Under the pieces are notes generated by a model. The model did no database searches and was not told the origin of the DNA. It saw only the letters and a list, made by a program, of their open reading frames with translations. From NCBI GenBank assembly GCA_023079485.1, contig CM041084.1, positions 105,176,967 through 105,240,966 on the forward strand: a DNA stretch of 64,000 nucleotides, given 5' to 3'. This document shows, piece after piece, positions 51,001 to 62,058 of the stretch. This stretch comes from Archilochus colubris. Lineage: Eukaryota; Chordata; Aves; Apodiformes; Trochilidae. Numbering within the stretch: position 1 is the first letter of the stretch; every line of letters starts with the position of its first letter. Position numbers and translations under genes: made by a program.

Positions 51001-52640
51001 GATGCTTTTATTCTGTACAGATCTTATATAAGGCTAAAAAAAGAAGCAGATTAAGTATTATGCTACCAGAGACTGCTGAACAACCTCACTGAACATGCGT
51101 GTGAGTGAGGATGGGCAGTCCAGCAGCAGGTTATCCATATGCCATTGTGACAACGCTCCTTGAGCTCAAGCTAAAATTAAAATTTGTTTAAGTAAAATTT
51201 GCCAGATTCTGAGTTTCCTCTTCCCAACAATCAGGATTAGGCACAAACAAGATATTCAAGTCCCAGAGATGAAACTGAAATGTAGATATCCAGATATCCA
51301 GCAAGTTGAAATGATTTTTACTTAATTTATGGGTTAGCTGGGCTGGGGTGGTGCTGCTGACCAACCACTCAGGATTCTGACCCCTTTTTTTTCCTCTTCC
51401 TGAAGGCATAAAATTTTCAACATCAGGCCACCACCACCTAGGAGTGCAGACAAAGGCTTATGCCTCAATGTCTTTCATCCCAAACTCTACATGTGGTCTC
51501 AGTGCCGGTGTGGGAACACCAGAGGGTTTTTTTTTTTTCTTCTAGTGTGTGCCATTTCCTTAGCCTGGGCTTTACATTTCTTCTTCCTGTTCTTTTTTTT
51601 TTTTCTTTTAATTTTTTCATTAGAAGAATAAGGATCACCTTCTCACATGTCAGTATGATTGGTACTTGAGATGTCTTTAAAATATTTTGGGTTATACCCT
51701 TGACATTAAAATTTTAGTAGAAAAAAAAATTAAAGCTTGTGTGTCGAGATTTACCATACAATAAATCTGGCCAAGGTCAGGGAAGACAGGCACTAGTTTT
51801 GGACCAGGGTCTATTGAGATGTATTCTTATTATAACTTTATTTAAGTGCAATAAGCAATGAGTGGAGAACTACTCACTATGAAAAAGGAAACCCCATGTG
51901 TAAATCAGATGACCGCATTAAAAAGATTAAAATGTCAATGGCTGCTGAAGTCCAAAAAAGGAGCCTACAGAGACCTATAAAATTATAACTAAGAGAGGGA
52001 GGTAGTTCTTAAACTTTTAACCAGATATCTTAGTGTATGAATGACCACATTAGTTAATTTTCATCATGACAATCTAATTTTATATTGATTATTTGCTTTT
52101 ATTAGATGGTTCACCTAAGAGATTAATAAAGTCTGAAAAGGCCCTTTCCCCCTCACCCTTGGAATACTTATTTTGAAAACCAGAGATCAGGCATTACAAA
52201 AAGCAGGTGGTCATCCTGGTTTTCACAGGGCTGCGTGGGAATTATGGCCGTGGGGCAACCTTGCACTGCTACATCTCAAGGTTCTGACTCAGGCAACTGG
52301 GAGTTTTATGAGAAAGGATGGAGAGAGGACTTCAAGAATTGGCCCCTGGTGAAGAACCTTATACAACACAAGCACTGTGCTGTGTGCACTGCCAAGGGCC
52401 CGCAGAGAGCTGTCTGAAACAGCAATAGACACAAGGATTTACGACAAGAAGCAGCAATTGCAATATCTGGTGCTAAACATTTAATCTATGGTTACAGTTT
52501 TTACTTCAGATCAGAGCTGAAGTCAGCAGAATTAAATCTTCAAGTGTATTTCAGCAGCTCTAAATCCTTCTGATACTGTTAACAGTGGCAGACTTCCAAA
52601 ATGCATTCTGTTAATAAGACAGTAAAGTATAAACCAAGTT
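48055..52640. other. Mostly unique non-coding sequence
   Basis: No gene is recognised. It contains an unrecognised 175-codon plus-strand open frame (50017-50544) with overlapping minus-strand frames, and T-rich runs at about 51.53 and 51.6 kb. Confidence 0.5.
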
Positions 52641-52646
52641 ATCTTC

Positions 52647-53027
52647 GGGGGGGGGGGGGGGGGGGGGGGAAAAGAAAAGAAAAGAAAAGAAAAGAAAAGA
52701 AAAGAAAAGAAAAGAAAAGAAAAGAAAAGAAAAGAAAAGAAAGAAAAGAAAAGAAAAGAAAAGAAAGGGGGAAAAGAAAGAAAAGAAAAGAAAAGAAAAG
52801 AAAAGAAAAGAAAAGAAAAGAAAAGAAAAGAAAAGAAAAGAAAAGAAAAGAAAAGAAAAGAAAAGAAAAGAAAAGAAAAGAAAAGAAAAGAAAAGAAAAG
52901 AAAAGAAAAGAAGGAAAGGGAAAAGAAAAGAAAAGAAAAGAAAAGAAAAGAAAAGAAAAGAAAAGAAAAGAAAAGAAAAGAAAAGAAAAGAAAAGAAAAG
53001 AAAAGAAAAGAAAAGAAAAGGAGGAAA
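52647..53027 (+). repeat. Pure-purine tract: G23 followed by (AAAAG)n
   Basis: A run of 23 G (52647-52669) leads directly into about 350 bases of AAAAG pentamers (52670-53020), then GAGGAAA. There is not one pyrimidine over 381 bases on the plus strand. Interruptions at about 52740, 52766 and 52911 change the spacing (AAAG, AGGGGGAAAAG, AAGGAAAGGG) but stay purine. All long frames here are products of the repeat, Lys/Arg/Glu-rich on the plus strand and Phe/Ser/Leu-rich on the minus strand. True length may differ in the genome, because such tracts are hard to sequence and assemble. Confidence 0.95.
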
Positions 53028-53029
53028 TG

Positions 53030-54175
53030 TCCTATGAAACTGCATTTGTGGTGTCCTGGCCATTTTCTTGTTGAATTTCTTTCCAAATTATTTTTTTAAC
53101 CTACTGTCCTTGGTGAATAAGAGAAAATTCTACTAGGAGCTAAATTCTTTCCCCAAAGCTTTAATTTTTCCTCTTATTTTTACAGGTTAGAAGAGGTTAA
53201 GAAATCACCAATCAGCTGGTAACATGCAGTACCAATTCCCTGTAGGCCAGCAAAAGGGATTCAGCAGCTGTTACCTTCACTTTTACACTTAACATAACTT
53301 TTTGTTCACCTGCAGCTAAAGAAGATTTATGCCGAGCACATTGGGAGGTTGCTCAACTCCCCAAGGCAACTCCATTAGCTTTCCCAGGAGCTACATTAAA
53401 TGCATATTAAACCACACACACACACACACACACACACAATCCCTTCAGCTAATGCACTGGTTCCAGATTTAAACTGACAAAAATGAGGATACTCACAGTA
53501 AATGCCCCAATAGCACCCTCAGCTCCCTGATCTATGTTCCCAAATTAAGGAGTGGATGGTAAATAAGACTGCCTGACTTTCTGAGATCCCTGGGGGCAAA
53601 ACTAGGTGGTCCAGATGTCTTTGCTTCTGTGATGTTGATGTTCACTCAGACTCTTCTTGGGTTCATCCAACTTGAATGGCCAAGGATATTGAATTTGAAA
53701 GTCCTGAGTGCTGTGGGTGTGGGTGTGAGGGGTTTTAATAGGCAGATGAAAGAAAAAAGAAAAGGACATCTCTCATTTGTACATAAGCATTCACATGAAC
53801 CAGTAATTCGTTTGTGTTGTGCTGAATGAAGGGAATTGTGATATATCTTGAGAACAATGGTCATGTTAGCAAACACTCTGGAAAAGGAGCTGTGGAAATT
53901 AATGCTCCAATGCCATTTCCTTGAGGACTCCTCCCTGCAGAGGCTCCAGTAGCAGATGCCTCTGGGAGCAGACACAGAGAAGGAGCAGCTGTGATGCTGG
54001 CCCGAGTTTGCCAGAACAGCAGTTCTGGTACTGAAGTCCTTGAAAAAGCTAGGTAGGATTTAACAGTGAATACTAATCTCATCTCTGCTTTTAATGCTAA
54101 CCAGTAGATTTCCTTGCTATATTCCCTATGACAGTTGTAAGATTTATCAGAATGCTTCTCTCCCTGATACTTATT
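53030..54175. other. Unannotated sequence with one CA repeat
   Basis: No gene is recognised. The CA microsatellite at 53413-53438 is the only clear feature. Confidence 0.5.
53413..53438. repeat. (CA)13 microsatellite
   Basis: Thirteen uninterrupted CA units, the longest dinucleotide repeat in the window. Confidence 0.9.
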
Positions 54176-54505
54176 CACAGAACCACAGAACTATCAGAGT
54201 TGGAAGGCACCTCTAGAGCTTAACTAGTCCAACTCTCCCACCTAAGCAGGATCACCCAGGGCACATTACACAGGACTGCATTCAGGTGGGTTTTTAATAT
54301 CTCCAGAGAAGAGGTCTCTAAAACCTCCCTGGGCAGCCTGCTCCAGTGCCTTGTCACTCTCACAGTAAAGAAGTTTTTCTTATGTTTAAATGGAACTTCC
54401 TATGTTCCAGATCATTTCCCCTTGTCCTGTCACTGGAAAATACTAAGAAGAGTCTGGCTCCATCTTCCTTGCACCCACCCTTTAGATAGTTGTAGACATA
54501 TTGTA
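54176..54505 (-). mobile_element. CR1 LINE 3' end, minus strand
   Basis: Read on the plus strand, this begins 'cacagaaccacagaactatc' and continues with 'gttggaaggcacctctagag', 'tagtccaactctccc', 'ctccctgggcagcctgctcc', 'agtaaagaagtttttctta' and 'ccccttgtcctgtcactgg'. That is the reverse complement of a CR1 3' untranslated region from its octamer tail inwards. It is cut at about 54.5 kb by the usual 5' truncation. Details such as 'tggaacttcctatgttccag' differ from the 19.2 kb copy, so it belongs to a different CR1 subfamily. Confidence 0.92.
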
Positions 54506-54509
54506 TTCT

Positions 54510-55525
54510 TCATTTCTTTGCTTTTCTTCATTAGTGTATTCTTTATTTTGGTTTCTGAAGTATCCCGTTTGGTCCAGACTAGGAAAAGTTGCTCTCAAAT
54601 GAAAGCCATCACAGAGCTTGCTGATTGATGTCATTGCCAGGATGTCACAATAATCCACACTTCAAGCATATGAATGATGCAGCATGGCTGCTGCTTCCCA
54701 AAAAGCCAAACCCATGCAATGGGATGTTGGTAAAGGAAAGAAAATAGGAAGTCCTCTGGGCTCTATCTCTCCATTTGAACAGCCACCAATATCAAGGAAA
54801 AGATGTATGTTATGCAAAAAATCATGCTTAGATTATGTTATTAAACTTGTAAAAGTTGCAGTAAAAAATTAGCACATGGGACCCAGCCCAACCTTATGTC
54901 TGCTACTACAGGTGGGTGCTTGCACATGATACAGTTTTCGATTACCTGAACAGGCAATTTTTTTCCCCCACTAATTCTCTCCTTAACACTACTATCCTGG
55001 CAAATTCTAGGTCTTCTCCCCACAATATGGGACGTTATACTAAAACTAAAAGAATTCCTGTCCACTGAAATTTGTATTTAAGCTTAAGCATATTTCAGAA
55101 AATGGTTAATTTCTTCTAGATTAAAGTTGCCCTTAATAGTTCATTTGAAGTGGGCAGCTTCCATGGCAGCTTCTTTGGTCTACAATTTTAAAGCTCGATA
55201 GATTTACAAAGAAGTCAACATGGAATTTTACTAAGTGAAGTGTTGGCCATTTACCAACCTTATAATTTTAATAGTTCTTAATAGAAATTTATTTCCTGCA
55301 GAGAAATCATCAGAACCATTGCAAAGCCTTACAGATCTCCATGCCAACATTTTGATATGGAAGCGTTTGCTATGATGGTGACAGCCAAATCATATTGCAA
55401 AGCCTATTTATTCAGATTTGAACTGCATGGTATCAACTAAATTAGCCAAGGTCCTTGTAGAATTGCTCTAAGTCAGTCAAACTCTGCTTCCAGCATTGCC
55501 TATCAGGGGGGATACAGAGGGCATG
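54510..55525. other. Unannotated unique sequence
   Basis: AT-rich sequence with no gene or repeat recognised, between the minus-strand CR1 and the LTR-like element. Confidence 0.5.
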
Positions 55526-55757
55526 AGAAAGTGTAGTGGAACAAGATAAACCAGGTGCCTCGAGTTGCCAATGAGTGGGTGTGAGTCCACCTGTGCCTGA
55601 TTAGGACAGGCCCCTATTGGGCATGAGCAAGACCAGGGGGCCAATAAAGGTGGGACACACACCCACAGAGAGAAGCTCACTCTTGTGTGAGGCCATGGAG
55701 AGGTCAGCAGCTTGTCCAGCCTCAGGAGCAAGAAAGGCTCTTCCCGCTACAAGAAAG
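55526..55757 (+). mobile_element. Solo-LTR-like element with 6-bp target duplication
   Basis: The element spans 55532-55751 (220 bp). It starts TGTAGTGGAA, ends TTCCCGCTACA, and is flanked by AGAAAG on both sides (55526-55531 and 55752-55757). An AATAAA lies at 55643 and could serve as a poly(A) signal or TATA-like box. TG...CA ends, a short imperfect terminal inverted repeat and a 6-bp duplication fit a solo LTR of an avian ERVK or alpharetrovirus-like family. No gag, pol or env remnant is adjacent. The core (55587-55652) is about 90% identical to that of the fold-back element at 18.6 kb, but the 3' third is unrelated to it. Confidence 0.65.
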
Positions 55758-58700
55758 CACTCCAGAGGAAGAGTAATTTGGGCAGGTGGTGATGTCCATT
55801 GAGCATAGGGTTCCTTCCAGCTCTAAGGTGGTTTGAAGCAGTGCAGATCAGAACAAGGGAGCCAGAACCAGCTTGTTGGCAGCTCTTTGCTCTATACACC
55901 ACAAATCCAGAAAAACTGCTCACTCCTTTGTTTGTCCAGACATTTTGGTTTGGGATAAATTTTCGTTAGAGAAAAGGACACAGTCTAAGGTTCAAAACCT
56001 TATTAAAGGAATGTACTCAAGACTTTAGTTTTCTGCAAGTACTTAAGTCTCAATGCCCTGACTAAAAATCAGAGGCTTTCCTGAAGTCAATCTTGTGAAG
56101 GAATTCTGTTTTGAGTTACTCATTTCTAAGTCATAGTTAATTTGAGGAAACATTAAGTCAAGGCAATTTTTTTGTTTTGTGGTTTGGACAGTGGCCTTTG
56201 TAAGTTTGAAAAGAATTCTGCCAGCATTTTGTCTGCCTCTTCTTCCACTTTTCATTGAAAACTTTTCAGAGTTATGGGTTTTCAATATATCTCTCTGTCA
56301 CAGGTGCAAAAGAATAATAAGAGATGATGTGAAACAGCTGGATAGTTCTATCTACATGATCCTATTTCTGTTCAAACAGCAAAAGATCAGTCCTGTAGAG
56401 CAACATGTATATCAAAAATAATTTAAAATAGGCTTAGGAAGGGAGAGGAGGGGAACACAGCAGGGAATCCAGGCACAAAACACTGGACCTGTTTATCAAA
56501 ATGTCCATCTTAGAGCAAAAATTTCAGATCTGTTATCAGGGAGGCACAAGGAGCAGATTTTTACAAGAAGCTCTCATTAACAATGTTCAGGAGTCACTTC
56601 AGCTTTTTTTCCTGGAAAGGTTTTGTGTTTTGGCATTCCTGCCCTGAGCTTGGCTTCAGAATAGCAGCCTTGAAGACCCTTAACTAGAGTTGGGTTTGTG
56701 GGCATGGATATAATTCCTACAGCTGTGCAAACAGTAAAAAAATGATAGCAACTCTTCTGTTGCAAAACTACAGATAGCTGAATGATAACAAGGTGGAGGA
56801 TTTACAGTGGATTCAAGGTGGTTCTCTGCTCTGCTATTCCTTCTGAATTGCCAAAGAGATGACAAACAAGTCCCTCACTCCTGAGATGTCACATGCAACT
56901 TTGAGGAGCATAAATATCCAGTTGCATTTCCTCTTTCAGCATTTTACTGTGTGGCATATTTCAGCCACGTATGTGGCATATCATTTGCTGCACTTTTCTC
57001 AGACCTGTAGATATGGTCCTCATTCTCTGGTGAGGAAAGATCTCGGATGTTTTTCTATGTTCTGATGGATTTAATTAAAAATTAGCTATTCTAATGAACT
57101 AAGTGCATAGAAGCTGGTTCTGCAGAACATGTCATTACCCCTCTGTTTTTTATTTCCATATGGATTTCTGTAGATCTGACTCTTTTCTCTTTTTGACAGT
57201 CATACAACTCTCTTGAGTTAATAGAGTTACTCCCTAATGCTGTCTCAACATTTTCAATTTTATGTATGTTACCAACTTTATACTAAAAGAACCTTGGGGC
57301 ATTGTTGGTGTTGGCAATGGAAAAACTAAGGTTTTGGCAGTTCTGTGAAGTAGCTGGGTTTTGGCCAAAGGAAGGTCTTATGATTTAGGACTGTTGAACA
57401 GGCACTTTACAGAGAGTTTTCTATTACATTTACAAGCAAGTAGCTAATAGTGCTTACATTCACATGGTATGCAATAGCTGAAATCTAAGCTAGAAAGAGA
57501 CACTGACCTAGAGAGTCATAAAATAACACCAGGTCACCTTCCATGGCTTGGTACTCCACATTTGGTCACTGTCTCCACAGACACTGGGACACAAAGTCCC
57601 TGTAGGCCACTGGGGAGAAACTTGTTGTATTAACATCATGTTGCAAATGGTCCAGCTGTGATGGTGCCATGTTCCTGCCTGCAGTGTTCACAGTGTTTAG
57701 CAACAGAGGTGATGAGTGTAGGTCTAAAGATACCCCTGGATGCAGAATGAAACTGGTGGGAATCAGCCAGTCCTCACAGGTATGGTGAAGGTGATGGCCA
57801 AAAGTTGATGTACCCCAAAGGTAATGTACCTGCTCACCCAACAGTAGCCTAGCCAAAAAGATGTCTCATAGAGTGTTGCAGATTTTATCTTACACGAAGC
57901 TAAAGACAAAGACTGAGCTGCTGACTTACAGTTAGATAAACTCTAGTTTATAAACTCTCTTTAGAACTAAAATAATCTTGATTTCTCTTCACAGAGCCAT
58001 AAAGAGAAGTTTCCTCTCTCCCAAAAAGTGCTATTACCAAAATGCAGCTTTCTAAATCCAAATCACCACTGGAATTTTGACAGTTTGGAAATTAAGAAAA
58101 TAGCCTCTAAATGTTTCAAAATAAAACCAACCTATTGAAAGCATTCACTTCTATTAATCATGCTACATAATGGGCTGAATTGAGACACTATATTTATTTC
58201 ACTCCAGAGGAAAGATCTCCATAACTCAGCTGCATCTTTGCCACTCATGAATTATCAAGTCTTACTTTGCTTGTGGGATAAATATATCTCAGTTATGTAT
58301 GTTCTCTTTTCCTCTCAGTGTTTCTATATATTTTTCCGTGTCAATTTTTATTTATATGCATATACCTGCAATGCTCACAGTGGAGATTGTTACTTTGCAA
58401 TAAGTCGAAGCAAATCAATTTGGTCTACAAACACAATTTATTTTCCTACTGCAGCATTCTCCAGTATCATTGCAGGAGATGCCTCCACAGCTCTCAATAT
58501 AAACGTTAGTCTGTCACATGGTGAAGATGTGAGGAGGTCCAGCATTTGATCAAGATGACAGAGAGTGTCAGGTTCTTCCTCTTAGCTGAGACACCAGCAC
58601 GATGACACATATTTGATGTCATTTCAATGTAGATTCTGACATAGGCCAATTTATGGCCCAATTTATGTCTTGGCTCTCATGCCGAGGCCAAACAAGCTAT

Positions 58701-59678
58701 AAAATGTAATAAGAATTTCTTCAATCAATGTCCAGAGGAAAAACAAATCACTCGGCTCCCGACACACTATAGCATGAACACCCTGGTAAAGCTCTCACAA
58801 GTGTGTGACGTGCCCCTGAGCTACAGCAAATGTGTGGAGTAAAAGGCTGGGCATGACAACAACACATCCCTAAAATGGGAGCTCCTCAACTTTATGGACA
58901 TTGCCAGGTCAGTCCTTCATCCTTGCAGCTTCCCAGTTTGTGCAAGATAAAATTCTTCTCTTTGTGCTTCCTCTTCTCTTCTGAGCTTTAGCCTCTCCTC
59001 TCCACCACTATTTCTTTTCTCTGCACACTGTAGCTCGTTATCTAACAAGTCTCAGCACAAAATATCCAGACAAGTTAATGGTGGGCAGATACTGGCCACA
59101 TAGCCTGACCAGTGTGTCCATTAAAGGCTTCTATTTTTTCTATTTCAGATGCTCTCAAATCAGATAGAAACTTCTGCCCTCCACCTCAGCTCTTCATAAT
59201 TGAGACACAAACCATATCTCAGCCAGCTGTTAGAAGAAACTTTCAATGGCAAATAGGCATATATAGCACATATTTTTAATTGGATATGGGATACGGGATG
59301 ATGTGTTTTTTCAAAAGCACAGTTACTGCCTCTATAATGAGGAACAAATGGTCTTGCCCTGTGGACAACATAAAACAGGCATGAGAAAATGTGTGCTTGC
59401 TCTACATTTTGTACCTTTATCCCAATATTCTTCTGATTTTGTACATTTAGGACTGTGAGTATGGGTATTTTTCGTTTTGTGTACTGAACCAGAATAGCTG
59501 ATAGGGGATGCATTTGGGAAGGTCTTTGCTCTGGCAATTTCAGGAAAGTTGCTGTGCAGACAGGGCTAACTCTTTAGTTGACTGTGAAAATAAAACCAAG
59601 GTGAAGGGACAGTGCTCTCTACACCTCAACATTTCCCTTCACACATGAAAACAATTGCCCTCTGAACCTTGCCCAAGT

Positions 59679-59713
59679 AAGGTGTACACACCTTGCCAAG
59701 GTGTACACACCTA
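59679..59713. repeat. Two tandem near-palindromes, 19-base period
   Basis: 'aaggtgtacacacct' occurs at 59680-59694 (with flanking A) and again at 59698-59712. Each copy reads almost the same on both strands, with AGGTGT facing ACACCT. AGGTGT is the core of T-box factor half-sites, so there are four such half-sites in 35 bases. Function is not shown. Confidence 0.7.
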
Positions 59714-62042
59714 CAGTGCCATTACACTGTCAGCATAACATCAACGTGCATCCAACTGGCTCTGACCTGATGAAGGGAAGGGTATGGGATTCCATGTAGG
59801 TTGTCCTGTCCCATTTTAGAACCATTGTGTGGCAGGGGCTCACACTTAGCTGACAAGACCCCAAACAGCTTCTGCTGACACCATAGTCCTGGCAGACAGA
59901 GAGCCAAGTGATTTGCAGAGCTCTCATACCTAGACATATAATTCTGCCAAACCTTGTTCTCAGCGTGACCTCAAGGAGGCTGTATTGCTTGCAGATGGTG
60001 TAAGCATCTTGTACTATGACTATTCACACCTCCTTAGGTTTGGTCATCTAGATATCTGCAAAGATATTCTCTAATATTACCTTGGTACTACTGCTAAAAT
60101 TTATTTAGCCAGAATTCAAGCTATGTTATTCTTCTATTAGCATCCCTCTGGTCTCCAAGCTATCTCTTGATGTTTGTTCTTACATTTTCCTCTTTTCCCA
60201 GACACTTTCTTTACTAACTTTCTTGTTCTGCCCTCATCACCTGGGTATATCAATACAGAGTGTCCCAGTGCAGTAAATAAAGTGGGCAATATCTGTTAAA
60301 TATGATCCAGTCTCTCTCCACTTCTCCTAAAAAACAGAATCATAAGTGTGGAATTTTGTTTTAACATAAATCGTTGTTTTGGTTTTTCTGTTTTAGGAAA
60401 GATTCATATTATTTAGTGTTTTCATGTTATTGAGGGCAAGCAGATGTGTTATACTGGAAGAAAAAACAGACAGTGAAAAGAGTAGAAATTTGTTTTTCCT
60501 GAAGATTGTAAGTTGCTGATAATTGATTTTGCTTAGACTGGCCTTCAAGTTTCAAAACGGAATTAAAATGAAGATGGTTTGCTTTCAAAAAGACACATTG
60601 AAATGAAAGCTATTGTAATACTAATTGCAGATGGGTAACACAATGCATTCTTTCATTGAAAGTGCTTCATTGAGAAAGACTGAACCAAACACACATATAC
60701 TTAAAACTCTGTTCTCTCCTGACCCAACATAAATCCAAATGGTGGTGAAATTCTTATCATCTCATGCTGTGTTTTGCTTGAAACAGGTTTGCCAGACACC
60801 ATTACAGAATAGCTTTTCTCATCAGCTCTAAGATCCCTGAAAAAAAGAGGTAGTTCCTAGCTTATAGCTCTGACTGAACTCTGTCTCCTTGAATCCCATG
60901 CAAGAAAGCCTTGCTCTTCTGGCAAGAGTGTTGCTGAGTCTGTGAGCAAAAACATTTCCTCTGTTTTGTCACCCATCTACTTCTTGCTGCTCTTTGCTAC
61001 TGTATTTTTGCATGTCATCTTACATCAGTTTGCACATTTCTTGGAGAAGAGGCCATGTGCAGGCTCTCTGCAGTGGTCCCTGAATTTTAAAAAGCAAAAA
61101 ACAACTGGGACCATCTCTTTACTCTCCCTAAAGAGAACTAGACAAGGTTTGGTTGGCCCCAAGTAGTTGTTGCTCCTTCAGCAGTGAAGAGTAAGCATTC
61201 TGAGACTGTCTTAGGCTTTATGATGTGACATTTTCATATGTCTCCCTATGCTTTTTTATGTTTTTGTAATGAGGCTGTCACTGTGCCAATTCTATCACAG
61301 TACATTTTGGTCACCATATAAATAAAAAATGATGGCAAAAATAGGCATTTTTCTATAATACAGTACTGTACTCTTGGCTAAAAAAGCACCATGGCATGTA
61401 CACTTCAGCTCAGTGTTAAACCTGATGTCATCGTAAGCACTTGTGTGGGCAGGGGTGCACAGAAAGCTCTTACTCAAAAAATATTTCTTTTCTCTTCATT
61501 GCAGTTTCTAGGATTACTACACCACACGTAGTTCTAAAATCATACCTAAAATGTTGTGCCACATCTTTTTTTTTCACAATGCCTGATGTAAAAGTGATTA
61601 TCTGCCCATCAGGTTGTATCACTGCAAGCCCTTGATGACTGGGGAGATTGTGTAATTGGCCCATTTCTTTTCCCAGCATACAGTACTTAGAGGGCTCACT
61701 CATATGCCCTGACAAGAAGGACATGGGCAGACAGACACCATGAGCAATATTAGATCCCATGTGAACTTAACTTCACAGAGGAATTTGCCCTAGGAATTAA
61801 ATTGTGCTGTCAGTAGTATCCATGCATCCTCAGGGAGCACGTGCTTGCAGTCAGCCACTCTTAAAAGCTGAAACTGGTCCAATACAATCAAACAACCCCA
61901 ATTTACCCAAGAAAATCTGAAAAAAACTGAATCTAGGAAGTTGTTTTCATAGCCTTGTTTATAGCCCCTTCATTTATGCAGAGATAGGTCAGCTGAATTT
62001 AAATCTTTAAATCCTTAAGTGTCATGTACGATGTTAGCTTGC

Positions 62043-62058
62043 AAAAAAAAAAAAAAAA
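62043..62058. repeat. Poly(A) tract, 16 bases
   Basis: An uninterrupted A run with no recognised retroposon body upstream. Confidence 0.85.

Noticed and set aside
52532..53086. Long open frames of 150-184 codons on both strands
   Set aside because: They are translations of the AAAAG repeat (monotonous KKRKE or FLFFS patterns) and carry no coding signal.
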